From Methylophaga lonarensis MPL (GTDB lineage Bacteria > Pseudomonadota > Gammaproteobacteria > Nitrosococcales > Methylophagaceae), in the NCBI RefSeq assembly GCF_000349205.1, contig NZ_APHR01000045.1:1-45810 (forward strand): a stretch of DNA of 45,810 bases. Reading direction: 5' to 3'. A program made the position numbers and the translations under genes. The number at the start of each line of letters is the position of its first letter. The stretch's first letter is position 1. The notes under the pieces are model-generated. The model had not been told where the DNA came from. It saw only the letters and a program-made list of their open reading frames with translations, and did not search any database. Shown here piece by piece: positions 1-11,399 of this stretch.

Positions 1-404
1 TCAGTGCAGGGTGCAGGTGCAGGTGCAGGTGCAGGTGCAGGTGCAGGTGCAGGTGCAGGTGCAGGTGCAGGTGCAGGTGCAGGTGCAGGAGTTTCCTCTA
101 CCGGTGCTGGCCTTGCAAGCTGTTCTGTAACTTCACTGCTCGGCGCTGCTTCAGGAATACCAGAAGAACCCGCCAAAGGTTCAGAATCATTTGCCGCTTC
201 AGGGTCGATCCACAATGCTTCAGCAACAGGCTCAAGTTCGACAACAGGCTCAATCAACGAACTAAAAGGAATCGCTTCTTCTTGAGTCACGGTGCGGGTA
301 GTCTGCACTTGCTGCACACGTGACAGCAGAAAATACGCAATGACTATCACCAGTACCACCAAAAGCGCGGCACCAATCAATCGCTGCTGTTGCACTGGGG
401 TCAT
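1..404 (-). CDS. Membrane-anchored Pro/Ala-rich protein, DedD/SPOR-like (partial)
   Basis: The C-terminal end lies beyond the window edge. The ATG at 404-402 follows TAGGAG with good spacing and starts 25 nt after the lon stop, so it is probably the last gene of the tig-clpP-clpX-lon block. The protein has a short cytoplasmic N-terminus (MTPVQQQRLIG), one hydrophobic segment at about residues 10-28, an acidic linker, then a long Pro-Ala run encoded by a hexanucleotide repeat. A short tail, one TM helix and a Pro-rich linker is the plan of DedD and other SPOR-domain division proteins, but the SPOR domain itself would lie off the window. The assignment is by architecture only. A TonB-like or other periplasm-spanning protein is an alternative. 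Confidence 0.6.
   Translation of the reverse strand, partial: MTPVQQQRLIGAALLVVLVIVIAYFLLSRVQQVQTTRTVTQEEAIPFSSLIEPVVELEPVAEALWIDPEAANDSEPLAGSSGIPEAAPSSEVTEQLARPAPVEETPAPAPAPAPAPAPAPAPAPAPAPAPAPCT
11..88. repeat. GTGCAG hexanucleotide tandem repeat, 13 perfect copies
   Basis: Thirteen uninterrupted copies of the hexamer lie inside the coding sequence of the 1-404 gene. Read on the minus strand each copy encodes Pro-Ala. Copy-number changes keep the frame, so slippage would change linker length without breaking the gene. Confidence 0.95.
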
Positions 405-428
405 CAACGTATCTCCTAAAAGGGCTGT

Positions 429-2864
429 TTAGTGACGGTTTCGTGGATCTGCTTCGTGGAACTTACCTGAGGCTGGCTCCGCTGCTATCACCTTTTCTTC
501 CCCCGCTTGAGTCGCGGATGAAGGCAATGATTGCAGTGCTACCTCAAGAACTTCCATGATCCATCTGACCGGAATAATGGTGAGACCCTGTTTAACATTA
601 TCAGGAATTTCTTTCAAATCCTTAACGTTATCGTGCGGGATCAAAACAGTATCGATTCCACCACGATGGGCGGCAAGTAATTTTTCCTTGAGTCCGCCAA
701 TTGCCAATACTTCACCTCGCAAAGTGATCTCGCCGGTCATGGCAACATTGGCACGAACAGGAATCCCGGTAATGGCGGAGACCAGCGCAGTACACATTCC
801 AATACCAGCACTTGGGCCGTCTTTGGGGGTGGCACCCTCAGGAACGTGAATGTGCAAGTCGTGGGTCTGCATGAAATCATCAGCAATGCCCCACTCTGCC
901 GCTCGGGAACGAACAACAGTGGTAGCTGCCTGAATCGATTCCTGCATTACATCGCCCAGTTTACCTGTATAGGTTGCTTTACCTTTACCAGGCATTACGG
1001 CGGACTCAATGGTCAGCAATTCACCACCCACCTCAGTCCAGGCAAGGCCGGTCACCTGACCAACCCGATCACTCTCATCGGCAACACCATATTGATAGTG
1101 ATACACGCCAAGGTATTCTTCCAGGTTGTCATTGGTAACAACGATTTTTTGTTGTGGTGATTCCAGCAGGATCTGTTTTACCAGCTTGCGGCAAATCTTT
1201 GAGATTTCACGTTGCAGGTTACGCACACCAGCCTCGCGAGTGTATCTGCGAATGATTTCGGTAATCGCCGCTTCAGTAATTTCCACTTCGTCCTGTTTAA
1301 GGCCATTGTCTTTCAGGGCTTTAGGCAACAGGTAGCGCAGTGCGATATTACGTTTTTCATCTTCGGTGTAACCGGCCAGGCGAATGACTTCCATCCGGTC
1401 ACGTAAAGCATCTGGAATATTCAGCGTGTTTGCAGTACAGACGAACATGACATCTGACAGGTCATAATCGACCTCAAGATAGTGATCGGCAAATGTTGAG
1501 TTTTGTTCAGGGTCCAGTACTTCCAGTAAAGCCGAAGCAGGATCGCCTCTGAAGTCCTGAGCCATCTTGTCGATCTCATCAAGCAAAAACAGCGGGTTTC
1601 TGACCTTGGTTTTTGAGATGTTTTGAATGACCTTACCCGGCAATGAACCGATATAAGTACGTCGATGGCCGCGAATTTCCGCTTCATCGCGCACACCACC
1701 CAACGCCATTCTTGTGAACTTGCGGTTGGTTGCTCTGGCGATAGACTGGGCAATAGAGGTTTTACCAACACCCGGTGGACCGACCAGACACAAGATTGGA
1801 CCTTTGAGCTTCTTGACGCGTTTTTGAACGGCAAGATATTCAAGAATCCGGTCCTTCACTTTTTCCAGGCCGTAATGATCTTCATCAAGGATCTGCTGTG
1901 CGTGATCAAGATCAAGGCTGACACGTGTCCGTTTTTTCCACGGCACTTCAAGCAATGCTTCGATGTAGTTACGCACCACAGTGGCTTCAGCTGACATCTG
2001 CGACATCATGCGCAGCTTTTTCAACTCTGATTCCGCTTTTTCACGGGCCTCAGTACTCATGCCGGCATTTTCGATTTTTTCGGCAAGCTCATCGACTTCG
2101 TTACCGCCTTCGTCCAACTCTCCCAGTTCTTTTTGTACCGCTTTGAGTTGTTCGTTCAGATAGTATTCGCGCTGGCTTTTTTCCATTTGTTTCTTAACAC
2201 GGTTGCGAATACGTTTTTCGATTTGCTGAATATCGATTTCAGACTCAAGGAATGCCATCAAACGTTCGATGCGCTCTTTGACATCGGCCATTTCCAGCAG
2301 CGCTTGCTTGTCTTCCAGCTTCAGGGTCATGTGCGCAGCAACGGTATCTGCCATGCGAGCGACACCCTCAATGCCCGAGAGTGAGGCAATTACTTCAGGC
2401 GGGATCTTTTTGTTGAGCTTGACGTATTGTTCAAACTGTCCAAGCAAGGTGCGCATTAACACATCGGCTTCACGGTCATCAGGCTCAACATCATGAAAAG
2501 CCGCGACCTGAGCTTCAAAATAGTTATTGGTGTCGTCGTAGTAGGCAACTCGGGCACGCTGAGTACCTTCGACCAGCACTTTTACCGTGCCATCAGGCAG
2601 TTTGAGGAGCTGCAGGATGTTTGCCAGTGTTCCTGTTTCGTACAGCTTGGTCGCAACTGGAGCATCTTCACCAGAATCCTTTTGCGCAACCAGCAAGATC
2701 TGCTTGTTATCTTCGGTGGCTGCTTCCAGTGCACGGATGGATTTTTCACGTCCGACAAATAGCGGAATCACCATGTAGGGATAGACAACAACATCACGCA
2801 ATGGCAATACCGGCAGTAACTGCAACTCGGTGTTTTCTGCGTCGGACTCAAACTGTTTTTCCAT
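429..2864 (-). CDS. lon: ATP-dependent protease La (Lon)
   Basis: Lon is a cytosolic homo-oligomeric AAA+ serine protease that degrades misfolded proteins and short-lived regulators. The 811 residues show the N-terminal substrate domain ([13 protein letters not shown], about residues 18-30), a coiled region, Walker A GPPGVGKT at about 361-368, a DEIDK Walker B, and a C-terminal protease domain with the PKDGPSAG motif (catalytic Ser about 685) and catalytic Lys about 728. The ATG at 2864 was chosen because GAGGT lies just upstream. A GTG nine codons earlier would also be in frame but lacks a ribosome site. It follows clpX by 143 nt and has its own heat-shock-type promoter. The gene looks intact. 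Confidence 0.97.
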   Translation of the reverse strand: MEKQFESDAENTELQLLPVLPLRDVVVYPYMVIPLFVGREKSIRALEAATEDNKQILLVAQKDSGEDAPVATKLYETGTLANILQLLKLPDGTVKVLVEGTQRARVAYYDDTNNYFEAQVAAFHDVEPDDREADVLMRTLLGQFEQYVKLNKKIPPEVIASLSGIEGVARMADTVAAHMTLKLEDKQALLEMADVKERIERLMAFLESEIDIQQIEKRIRNRVKKQMEKSQREYYLNEQLKAVQKELGELDEGGNEVDELAEKIENAGMSTEAREKAESELKKLRMMSQMSAEATVVRNYIEALLEVPWKKRTRVSLDLDHAQQILDEDHYGLEKVKDRILEYLAVQKRVKKLKGPILCLVGPPGVGKTSIAQSIARATNRKFTRMALGGVRDEAEIRGHRRTYIGSLPGKVIQNISKTKVRNPLFLLDEIDKMAQDFRGDPASALLEVLDPEQNSTFADHYLEVDYDLSDVMFVCTANTLNIPDALRDRMEVIRLAGYTEDEKRNIALRYLLPKALKDNGLKQDEVEITEAAITEIIRRYTREAGVRNLQREISKICRKLVKQILLESPQQKIVVTNDNLEEYLGVYHYQYGVADESDRVGQVTGLAWTEVGGELLTIESAVMPGKGKATYTGKLGDVMQESIQAATTVVRSRAAEWGIADDFMQTHDLHIHVPEGATPKDGPSAGIGMCTALVSAITGIPVRANVAMTGEITLRGEVLAIGGLKEKLLAAHRGGIDTVLIPHDNVKDLKEIPDNVKQGLTIIPVRWIMEVLEVALQSLPSSATQAGEEKVIAAEPASGKFHEADPRNRH

Positions 2865-2919
2865 CAGGGCTTGACCTCTAAAGCGTGCCACAAGGGCACT
2901 TTGTGTTTCGATGAAGACA

Positions 2920-2947
2920 ATATGGGGACGCGCTCGGGCAAATCAAG
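2920..2947 (-). promoter_or_regulatory. Sigma-32 (heat-shock) promoter of lon
   Basis: On the minus strand CTTGATT (2947-2941) is followed after 13 bp by CCCCATAT (2927-2920). This matches the RpoH consensus CTTGAAA-N13-17-CCCCATNT closely. Transcription would start near 2912, about 50 nt upstream of the lon ATG. Confidence 0.8.
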
Positions 2948-2949
2948 CC

Positions 2950-2970
2950 ACTGATTTAAACAAAATCAGT
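2950..2970 (-). other. Hairpin between clpX and lon
   Basis: ACTGATTT pairs perfectly with AAATCAGT around a 5-nt loop, just upstream of the lon -35 element. There is no T-run on the minus strand after it, so it is at best a weak terminator or an mRNA 3'-end stabiliser for clpX. Confidence 0.5.
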
Positions 2971-3007
2971 CAGCTGATTGGCCCGATGCGAAATTGAAAG
3001 GTTTGTG

Positions 3008-4279
3008 CTATTTGTCGCCGGAGGCAAGATCCGTGCTGTGCTCCTGATAAATCAGGATTGGAGGGTTTTCCCCGGAAATCACACTTTCATCGACGACGAC
3101 CTTGGCGACATTGTCAAGGGTTGGCAAATCAAACATGGTATCCAGCAGCACATTTTCGATAATTGAGCGAAGTCCACGTGCTCCGGTTTTGCGTTCCATG
3201 GCCTTGCGAGCAATCGCACGCAGTGCATCATCACGAAACTCCAGTTCAGCGCCTTCCATTTCGAACAGGCGTTGGTACTGTTTGGTCAGTGCATTTTTCG
3301 GCTCAGTGAGGATCTGAATCAAGGCTTCTTCATCCAGCTCATTCAGGGTTGCCACAACAGGCAAACGACCCACAAATTCTGGAATCAGGCCGTATTGGAT
3401 AAGATCTTCAGGTTCAACGGCCTTGAGCGCTTCACCGGTAGGCTTCTCGACATCAACGCTTTTGACTTGTGCGGAGAAACCGATACCGCCCTTGTGAGTT
3501 CTGTTACGAATCACTTTGTCCAGTCCAGCAAAGGCACCGCCACAGATAAACAGGATCTTGCTGGTATCAACCTGCAAAAACTCCTGTTGTGGATGCTTGC
3601 GGCCACCTTGTGGCGGAACTGAGGCGATTGTACCTTCGATGAGTTTTAACAGCGCTTGCTGAACGCCTTCACCTGAAACATCCCGTGTGATTGACGGGTT
3701 GTCTGACTTTTTGGAGATCTTGTCGATCTCGTCGATGTAGACAATGCCGGTTTCAGCTTTTTGTACGTCGTAATCACATTTTTGCAGCAGCTTCTGAATG
3801 ATGTTTTCAACATCCTCACCGACATAACCCGCTTCGGTCAGTGTGGTGGCATCGGCCATTGTGAAAGGCACATTCAGTTGTCTTGCCAGGGTTTCAGCAA
3901 GCAAGGTCTTACCACTACCTGTCGGCCCAATCAGCAAGATGTTGCTTTTTGACAGTTCGACATCAGTATTTTTGTGGCCACTGCGCAGGCGCTTGTAGTG
4001 ATTGTAAACCGCTACAGAAAGCACGCGTTTGGCACGCAGCTGACCGATGACGTAGTTATCGAGCGCATGATTGATTTCATGCGGCGTGGGCAGTTTGTTT
4101 TCCGCTTTCGCTTCGGCGACATCCTGCATTTCTTCGCGAATGATGTCGTTACAGAGTTCAACACATTCGTCGCAAACAAAAACTGAAGGTCCGGCAATCA
4201 GCTTTTTGACTTCGTGTTGGCTCTTACCGCAAAAAGAGCAGTAAAGTAACTTTTCATCATTTTTCTTATCGTCGCTCAT
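3008..4279 (-). CDS. clpX: ATP-dependent Clp protease ATP-binding subunit ClpX
   Basis: ClpX is the hexameric AAA+ unfoldase that feeds tagged proteins into ClpP. The 423 residues match the family length. The N-terminal zinc-binding domain shows CSFCGK and CDECVELC (about residues 14-42). Walker A GPTGSGKT is at about 118-125, Walker B is IDEIDK, a GYVGEDVE pore-loop region follows, and the C-terminal sensor-2 motif reads GARGLRS. The start ATG has AGGA eight bases upstream. It lies 21 nt after clpP and is probably co-transcribed with it. Confidence 0.97.
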   Translation of the reverse strand: MSDDKKNDEKLLYCSFCGKSQHEVKKLIAGPSVFVCDECVELCNDIIREEMQDVAEAKAENKLPTPHEINHALDNYVIGQLRAKRVLSVAVYNHYKRLRSGHKNTDVELSKSNILLIGPTGSGKTLLAETLARQLNVPFTMADATTLTEAGYVGEDVENIIQKLLQKCDYDVQKAETGIVYIDEIDKISKKSDNPSITRDVSGEGVQQALLKLIEGTIASVPPQGGRKHPQQEFLQVDTSKILFICGGAFAGLDKVIRNRTHKGGIGFSAQVKSVDVEKPTGEALKAVEPEDLIQYGLIPEFVGRLPVVATLNELDEEALIQILTEPKNALTKQYQRLFEMEGAELEFRDDALRAIARKAMERKTGARGLRSIIENVLLDTMFDLPTLDNVAKVVVDESVISGENPPILIYQEHSTDLASGDK

Positions 4280-4300
4280 TAGACATTCCTGCTTTTTGAA

Positions 4301-4936
4301 TCACGCGTTGGTATCAGCTCGATTATTCAGTACCGAGTCAATTAAACCATAGTCGACTGCTTGCTCACCATTCATGAAATTATCACGATCAGTATCTTGC
4401 TGAATCTTCTCAATATCCTGACCGGTATGTTTGGCCAAAATTCCATTCAGACGACTACGAATGCTCAAAATTTCCTTGGCGTGAATATCAAAATCCGACG
4501 CCTGACCCTGGAAACCACCCAAGGGTTGGTGAACCATGATGCGAGAATTAGGCAGACAAAAACGCTTGCCTTTTGCACCACCGGTCAGAAGCACAGCCCC
4601 CATACTGGCGGCTTGTCCGATACAGAGCGTGCTGACATCAGGCTTGATAAATTGCATGGTGTCATAAATCGCAAGACCCGCGGTTACAGCACCACCTGGT
4701 GAATTGATATACAGGTGAATATCTTTATCGGGGTTTTCAGATTCAAGGAACAGCATCTGGGCAACAATCAGATTAGCCATGTGATCTTCAACGGGGCCAA
4801 CCATGAAAATGACGCGCTCTTTGAGCAGTCTGGAATAGATGTCGTAGGAGCGTTCGCCGCGTGAGGTATGTTCTACAACGATGGGAACAAGGGCGTTGCT
4901 AATGGGGTTGAAGTCTTCGGAAAATGCTTTGCTCAT
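4301..4936 (-). CDS. clpP: ATP-dependent Clp protease proteolytic subunit ClpP
   Basis: ClpP is the serine peptidase that forms a tetradecameric barrel and works with ClpX. The 211 residues include the nucleophile in GQAASMGA (Ser about 111), the active-site His in MVHQPLGG (about 136) and Asp in the TDRDNFM region (about 185). The positions agree with the E. coli precursor. The ATG at 4936 is preferred because AGGA lies nine bases upstream. An in-frame ATG at 4963 would start inside the T-run of the preceding terminator and has no ribosome site. An intrinsic terminator lies only about 27 nt upstream, so clpP needs read-through or a promoter inside tig. Confidence 0.96.
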   Translation of the reverse strand: MSKAFSEDFNPISNALVPIVVEHTSRGERSYDIYSRLLKERVIFMVGPVEDHMANLIVAQMLFLESENPDKDIHLYINSPGGAVTAGLAIYDTMQFIKPDVSTLCIGQAASMGAVLLTGGAKGKRFCLPNSRIMVHQPLGGFQGQASDFDIHAKEILSIRSRLNGILAKHTGQDIEKIQQDTDRDNFMNGEQAVDYGLIDSVLNNRADTNA

Positions 4937-4963
4937 ATCTGTCCTGTAATTTCTGCAACTCAT

Positions 4964-5004
4964 AAAAAATCAGCCCGTGCACATCTTCAAATGAGCACGG
5001 GCTG
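4964..5004 (-). terminator. Rho-independent terminator after tig
   Basis: On the minus strand CAGCCCGTGC (5004-4995) pairs perfectly with GCACGGGCTG (4980-4971) and is followed by ATTTTTT. It lies between the tig stop and the clpP start. Confidence 0.9.
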
Positions 5005-5025
5005 GATTCCGTCTGCGACAGAGCT

Positions 5026-6327
5026 TTAGGCTGCTGCGGAGTTCATCACTTCTGAGAAATTTGAAGTGCTCTCGGTTACTTTAACATGGTCGTAAATCCA
5101 TTCAACCACTTTGTCTTCAACAACCATCATCTGAATCTCAGCCAGTCTTTCCTGGTTGTTGTTGTAGTAGTTGTGAACATCTTCCGGATCTTCGTAATTT
5201 GCAGCGATGATGTCGATTTCTGCTTTGACGCTGGCCTCATCTGGTGTGATTTTATTGTCTGATACCAGCTTGCCGATCAGCACACTCAGGGCAACACGAC
5301 GACGCGCGTTATCTTTGAATGCCTCAACTTCGAATGGAATACCTTCAACATTGACACCTTGTTGGCGCAGGTTATTTTTGCCCTGCTCCATCAAAAACTC
5401 AGCTTCACGCTGAATGGGACCTTCAGGAAGCGTCAGTTCGTTGTTACTGAGGATGGCATCCATCACTTTGCGCTTGTTTGATGCTTTCAGAGCTGTGCGT
5501 AGTTCACGTTCCATGTTGGCGCGAACTTCTTTCTTGAGCGCAGCGATACCGCCATCGACGCCGCACATTTCGGCAAATTCTTTGTCGAGTTTTGGCAGTT
5601 TTTTCTTGGCGACTGACTTCACTGTAATCGCAAAAGAGGCTTGTTTGCCGCGCAGGTGTTCAGCGCGGTAATCCTCTGGGAATGTCAGTTCGATAGTAGT
5701 TTCCTGACCAGCTTTAACACCGACCAGCTGTTGTTCAAACTCAGGCAACATAGAACCGTTACCGATTTCAACCAGCACATCTTGACCTGAACCACCTGGG
5801 AATTCAACGCCATCAATGCTACCAACAAAGTCGATGGTGACACCGTCTTCTTCTTTGGCTGCACGTTTCAGCGGCTCCCAGCTCATACGCTGTTCGCGCA
5901 GCGTTTCGAGCATTTTATCAACGTCTTCATCAGTCACTTCGGCTGTCACTTTTTCAACAGTGATACCGTCCAGTTTGACGCTGTCCAATTCAGGGAATAC
6001 TTCATATTCCATCGAGAAGATGAAGTTACCACCATCTTCTTTCATTTCGACGATATTCGGTGGGCTGGCTGGGTTGACGTTTTCTTGTGTGAAAGCTTCG
6101 CGAATATTTTGCTGCACTACGGCATCAATGATTTCACGACGTGCGGCAGAACCATGCGTGCGGGCAACCATGCTCAAAGGCACTTTGCCGGGGCGGAAAC
6201 CAGCCATTTTGATTGACGGGCGGATGGCTTTCAGTCGTTCTTGAGTTGCCTGTTCAATATTGACATCTTCGACTGTTACCGTCATCCGACGGTTGAGTTC
6301 GCTCACATTTTCTACAGTAACTTGCAT
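5026..6327 (-). CDS. tig: Trigger factor (ribosome-associated chaperone and prolyl isomerase)
   Basis: Trigger factor binds the ribosome exit tunnel and shields nascent chains. The 433 residues match the family length. The ribosome-docking signature GFRPGKVP is at about residues 43-50 of the N-terminal domain. The FKBP-like isomerase domain is at about 150-245 (GVEFPGGSG region), and a helical C-terminal chaperone domain follows. The start ATG is preceded by GAGG with seven-base spacing. It lies 61 nt downstream of a tRNA-Leu gene, an arrangement also found in pseudomonads, and upstream of clpP, clpX and lon. A strong terminator follows it. Confidence 0.97.
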   Translation of the reverse strand: MQVTVENVSELNRRMTVTVEDVNIEQATQERLKAIRPSIKMAGFRPGKVPLSMVARTHGSAARREIIDAVVQQNIREAFTQENVNPASPPNIVEMKEDGGNFIFSMEYEVFPELDSVKLDGITVEKVTAEVTDEDVDKMLETLREQRMSWEPLKRAAKEEDGVTIDFVGSIDGVEFPGGSGQDVLVEIGNGSMLPEFEQQLVGVKAGQETTIELTFPEDYRAEHLRGKQASFAITVKSVAKKKLPKLDKEFAEMCGVDGGIAALKKEVRANMERELRTALKASNKRKVMDAILSNNELTLPEGPIQREAEFLMEQGKNNLRQQGVNVEGIPFEVEAFKDNARRRVALSVLIGKLVSDNKITPDEASVKAEIDIIAANYEDPEDVHNYYNNNQERLAEIQMMVVEDKVVEWIYDHVKVTESTSNFSEVMNSAAA

Positions 6328-6388
6328 TCTCTACCTCAAGCATGGGGGTCAGTTGCGTGTACAGCGATGTTGACCTGCATTTTTTATT

Positions 6389-6473
<85 letters not shown>

Positions 6474-6515
6474 CTGTTATTGGTTTTTGGGATTAAGCGA
6501 ATCCGCAAAAGCGGC

Positions 6516-6521
6516 ATTATA
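6516..6521 (-). promoter_or_regulatory. Probable -10 box of the tRNA-Leu promoter
   Basis: A perfect TATAAT on the minus strand is followed by a G+C-rich discriminator (GCCGC), as is common for stable RNA promoters, about 43 nt upstream of the tRNA. No good -35 is seen at 16-18 bp. Confidence 0.5.
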
Positions 6522-6591
6522 GCCACAACTGGACGGCAAAACCAGTCTTCGAACTATGTAAACGATGCCTTTATCAATGAGATTCCGACTT

Positions 6592-7500
6592 TTACTGCTT
6601 ATCAGGCTTTTGATTCGCAACGCCATGCGGTACATGACCGGTAGCAACGTGTGCCATTGCTGATTGGCAGTGTGTTTCTTGATCATCAAAGAAAATATCG
6701 GCCCCAAAGGATTTCAGAAAAGGCCCTTTCTCCATGCCGCCAAGGAAGATTGCTTCGTCAATGCGGATGCCCCAGTGTCGCAAGGTTCGAATCACACGTT
6801 CATGCGCCGGTGCTGAGCGTGCAGTGACCAGTGCAGTTCGAATCGGCGAACTGTTTTCAGGATATTCAGTTTGAATTTGATTTAAGGCCATCAAAAAATC
6901 TTTGAACGGCCCACCTGAAAGCGGATCGCGTGCGGTCTGTTGTTCATTTTCCGTAAAAGCTGCCAGCCCCCTTTCCTTATATATACGCTCTGACTCATCT
7001 GAAAAAATAACCGCGTCACCGTCAAACGCAATGCGCAATTGTTCGGAGTTGGTGTTATTGCCGAGATTGGGGGCCAGAATAGTCGCCGCGGCAATGCCTG
7101 CATCCAGCGCCATGCGAACATCTTCCGGGCTAGTCGACAAAAACAGGTTAGCGCTAAACGGCGCAACGTAACGATAAGGACTGCTGCCTGAGGTAAAAAC
7201 AGCACGGGTAATTGCCAGCTTGTGGTGCTGAATGGAATTAAAGACACGCAAGCCTGTATCTGCGCTGTTGCGCGACAGCAAAATGATTTCAACTTTTGGC
7301 GTGTTTGGATTGTTGTCGTTGAGTGCCAGTAGTTTTTTCACAAGATTAAATGCACCACCTGGTTGCAAAGGCTGGTCCTCATTTTCTATCTGATACTGGC
7401 AATAGGCTTCGGTGCCCTGCTCTTCGTATATGCGATGACTCTCATCCAGATCAAACAAGGCTCGTGAAGAAATCGCGACGACCAGTGGTTTTGCTGACAT
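6592..7500 (-). CDS. 5'-nucleotidase, cytosolic type I-like
   Basis: This 302-residue protein resembles the cytosolic 5'-nucleotidase I family (Pfam 5-nucleotidase), which removes phosphate from nucleoside monophosphates. The N-terminus reads VVAISSRALFDLDESHRIYE, and a related segment recurs in the middle (IAFDGDAVIFSDESERIY, about residues 155-172). That second segment holds the DGD Asp residues expected of the HAD-like core. The C-terminal region has IFLGGMEKGPFLKSFGADIFFDDQ, compatible with the later HAD motifs. No signal peptide is seen. It lies five bases downstream of a NERD gene on the same strand. The family is fairly certain, the substrate is not. Confidence 0.82.
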   Translation of the reverse strand: MSAKPLVVAISSRALFDLDESHRIYEEQGTEAYCQYQIENEDQPLQPGGAFNLVKKLLALNDNNPNTPKVEIILLSRNSADTGLRVFNSIQHHKLAITRAVFTSGSSPYRYVAPFSANLFLSTSPEDVRMALDAGIAAATILAPNLGNNTNSEQLRIAFDGDAVIFSDESERIYKERGLAAFTENEQQTARDPLSGGPFKDFLMALNQIQTEYPENSSPIRTALVTARSAPAHERVIRTLRHWGIRIDEAIFLGGMEKGPFLKSFGADIFFDDQETHCQSAMAHVATGHVPHGVANQKPDKQ

Positions 7501-7505
7501 TTCCT

Positions 7506-8090
7506 TTACTCCCTCACCAGGGTTTGCTCATCTTTTCTGCCGATCCGCAGGATCCGCTGCCATGCATCAGTCAGTCTATCTGGTGCAGCCGCTTGTTCAA
7601 AAATGGGCGCCAGATCGTCTGCGAGTGTTTCGAGCACTGATGCTTCGTCAGGTTTACCTTTCGGAAAATTGCTGTCGGCGGTAAAAATCACTCGGCAGAA
7701 TACCGGTATCTTGGGTGCCAGCAATCGCAATGATTCCCGAACATTGTAGCTGTGACGTAGCGGATTGATGAATTTATAGCTCTTGCCGTCGATGATTTGT
7801 GTCCATTGCTCGATATGGTCTGCACCAAACAAATGTCCACTGATGGGATAGGTTTCAATAATCAGCAAACCCTGTTCAATCAGTACCAGTCGTTCTATCT
7901 CAATCAGTCCGCCCATTCCGTCTGGAATGATCAAATTTTTGATTTCATCCCGCCGATGAGGTTTCAATACTTCATCAATCGCACGTCCGGGTGCGTGAAC
8001 ATGTCGAAATCGGCGATAAATGAGCCAGAGGGATAATAGCAACAGCAGCCCTGCTGTGGCGTGGTAGTAGTACGGAATACTGTCAAACAA
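7506..8090 (-). CDS. NERD-domain membrane protein
   Basis: One N-terminal hydrophobic helix (TAGLLLLLSLWLIY) is followed by a nuclease-related (NERD) domain. The visible NERD-like elements are a strand-rich segment (IERLVLIEQGLLIIETYPISG), HIEQWTQ, and NPLRHSYN before a conserved C-terminal helix. NERD proteins are predicted to be nucleases or DNA-processing factors, and the function here is unknown. The start is uncertain. A TTG at 8114 is in frame, but GGAGG at 8105-8101 points to the later TTG at 8090 (194 residues), which still keeps the whole TM helix. It is probably co-transcribed with the downstream nucleotidase. Confidence 0.7.
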   Translation of the reverse strand: MFDSIPYYYHATAGLLLLLSLWLIYRRFRHVHAPGRAIDEVLKPHRRDEIKNLIIPDGMGGLIEIERLVLIEQGLLIIETYPISGHLFGADHIEQWTQIIDGKSYKFINPLRHSYNVRESLRLLAPKIPVFCRVIFTADSNFPKGKPDEASVLETLADDLAPIFEQAAAPDRLTDAWQRILRIGRKDEQTLVRE

Positions 8091-8162
8091 GATTAGAATG
8101 CCTCCAGAAAACAACGGGGATTATACGAAATCAGTTGGACTGAGATCCCCTATTTATTGCAC

Positions 8163-9056
8163 TCATTGCTGGCGCTTTCTAGCCGGTTGTTCATGAATAA
8201 TCACTTCAACAGCACCAAGTCTTTGTTTCAGTTCAGATTCCAGGGTCTTGCTGATACGGTGCGCTTCGCCAAGACTGAGTTTTTCATCCAACTCAAGGTG
8301 AAACTGTATAAAGCGAGTCAAACCGGATCGGCGCGTCCGCAAAGCATGAATCCCTTGAACAGATGGGTGTGACAGCACAACTTCCTTGATCAGGGCTCTC
8401 TGATCATCTGGCAATTCGCGATCCATTAGCAAATCAATCGACGATTGAACAATTTCCCAGGCACTGTGGAGAATATAAAAAGCAATCAGTAAACCGATAA
8501 TCGCATCCACATGTTGCCAGCCAAACAGTGTCATGACCAAGGCAACGATCACGCCCATATTCACCAGCAGATCCGTCTTGTAATGCAAGGCATCTGCCCG
8601 AATGGCTGTGGATTGTGTGTGCTTGATGACATAGCGCTGAAAGCTCAGCAGAATCGAAGTCAGCCCTATAGCAATCAACATCACGATAATGCCGATATCC
8701 AGCCCTTGTTCGAGTACTTTAGGATGAATCAGCCGGTCGACCGCCTGATGAAGTAATAACAAGGCAGAACCAGCAACAAACACTGATTGTGCTGCAGCGG
8801 CCAGCGGCTCTGCCTTGCCATGGCCAAAGCGATGTTCTTTATCAGCAGGACGCAGCGAATGCCATACCGCAAACAGCGTGATCAGCGAAGCAAGTAGATC
8901 CAGGCTTGAATCAATCAAAGTGGCAAGCATGCTGACCGAACTGGTCAACCACCAGGCATAGGCTTTAACCGCAATCAGCACCACGGCAACGGTGACCGAT
9001 GCGTAGGTCGCAAAGCGCATTAAACGGGGCTGATTAATCGGTTGAGGCTGCGTCAT
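8163..9056 (-). CDS. fieF: Cation diffusion facilitator, FieF-type Fe/Zn efflux pump
   Basis: A 297-residue inner-membrane divalent cation/proton antiporter, as long as E. coli FieF. The metal-site Asp pair is seen in TLIDSSLDLLAS (TM2) and the His/Asp pair in RADALHYKTDLLVN (TM5). HRFGHGKAEPLA marks the loop after TM2-3. About six TM helices are followed by a soluble C-terminal domain with IQFHLELDEKLSLGEAH. The ATG at 9056 was chosen because it begins the family-like N-terminus. A longer reading to 9170 would overlap the divergent pgm gene. No strong ribosome site is visible. Metal specificity cannot be read from the sequence. Confidence 0.88.
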   Translation of the reverse strand: MTQPQPINQPRLMRFATYASVTVAVVLIAVKAYAWWLTSSVSMLATLIDSSLDLLASLITLFAVWHSLRPADKEHRFGHGKAEPLAAAAQSVFVAGSALLLLHQAVDRLIHPKVLEQGLDIGIIVMLIAIGLTSILLSFQRYVIKHTQSTAIRADALHYKTDLLVNMGVIVALVMTLFGWQHVDAIIGLLIAFYILHSAWEIVQSSIDLLMDRELPDDQRALIKEVVLSHPSVQGIHALRTRRSGLTRFIQFHLELDEKLSLGEAHRISKTLESELKQRLGAVEVIIHEQPARKRQQ

Positions 9057-9123
9057 GAGTTCAGTATAGTTGGTCGAGTAAAGCCTGTGCGAATAAGCAT
9101 TAAATTTCCAGGCAAAATCATAA

Positions 9124-10791
<1,668 letters not shown>

Positions 10792-10799
10792 GAACACGC

Positions 10800-11393
10800 A
10801 TGCGACAACTGGTATTGGGTTCAAGCTCGCCTTTCCGGGCTGAACTTCTGGCAAAACTTCACTTGCCTTTTGTGACAGCGTCTCCGGATATTGATGAATC
10901 TGTTCATCAGGGTGAAGCTGCAGATGCATTGGTACTTCGACTGGCTCAACAAAAAGCCCGCGCCGTAGCGCGTGATTTTGACAACGCACTGATTATCGGC
11001 TCGGATCAAGTGGCGGTCATCGATGGTCAAATCCTTGGCAAGCCCGGTAACCATGAAACGGCAGTTCAGCAGTTGCGGTCCGCTTCGAGTAAATCAGTGA
11101 CCTTTCTGACAGGTCTGGCACTGTTTAACAGCCACAGCAACACCATGCAGTCGATAGTAGAACCGTTTACTGTCCACTTCAGGCGTCTTTCCGATGCGCA
11201 GATCGATTGCTATCTGCGTCAGGAACAGCCTTATCAGTGTGCGGGGAGTTTCAAATCAGAAGGATTTGGCATCAGCCTGTTTTCAAGGCTGGAAGGAAAC
11301 GACCCTAACGCCCTGGTTGGCTTGCCTTTAATTCAGCTCATTCAGATGCTGGACAATGAAGGTGTTGACGTTCTGCAGACCGTCAACACCTGA
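10800..11393 (+). CDS. yceF: Maf-family nucleotide pyrophosphatase YceF (m7GTP-type)
   Basis: This 197-residue protein has the Maf N-terminal signature [12 protein letters not shown] (residues 5-16), the catalytic Asp in GSDQVAV, and the YceF-subfamily C-terminus [20 protein letters not shown] followed by [10 protein letters not shown]. Those features favour m7GTP pyrophosphatase over the YhdE (dTTP/UTP) branch. It likely removes non-canonical nucleotides. It starts 8 nt after pgm. A 10-bp perfect inverted repeat sits at its 3' end. Confidence 0.93.
   Translation: MRQLVLGSSSPFRAELLAKLHLPFVTASPDIDESVHQGEAADALVLRLAQQKARAVARDFDNALIIGSDQVAVIDGQILGKPGNHETAVQQLRSASSKSVTFLTGLALFNSHSNTMQSIVEPFTVHFRRLSDAQIDCYLRQEQPYQCAGSFKSEGFGISLFSRLEGNDPNALVGLPLIQLIQMLDNEGVDVLQTVNT
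11361..11390. terminator. Perfect 10-bp hairpin at the end of yceF
   Basis: GGTGTTGACG (11361-11370) pairs with CGTCAACACC (11381-11390) around a 10-nt loop, inside the last yceF codons and 9 nt from the end of a convergent gene. There is no T-run on either side, so it may act as a Rho- or RNase-related 3' end for both transcripts. Confidence 0.45.
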
Positions 11394-11399
11394 AATCAA

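Noticed and set aside
4-285. Plus-strand open frame with a long Gly-Ala repeat
   Set aside because: It is the reverse reading of the hexamer tract. The minus-strand frame has a start, ribosome site and TM helix.
1421-1843. Frameshifted second copy of Lon segment
   Set aside because: It is only another reading frame of the intact lon gene.
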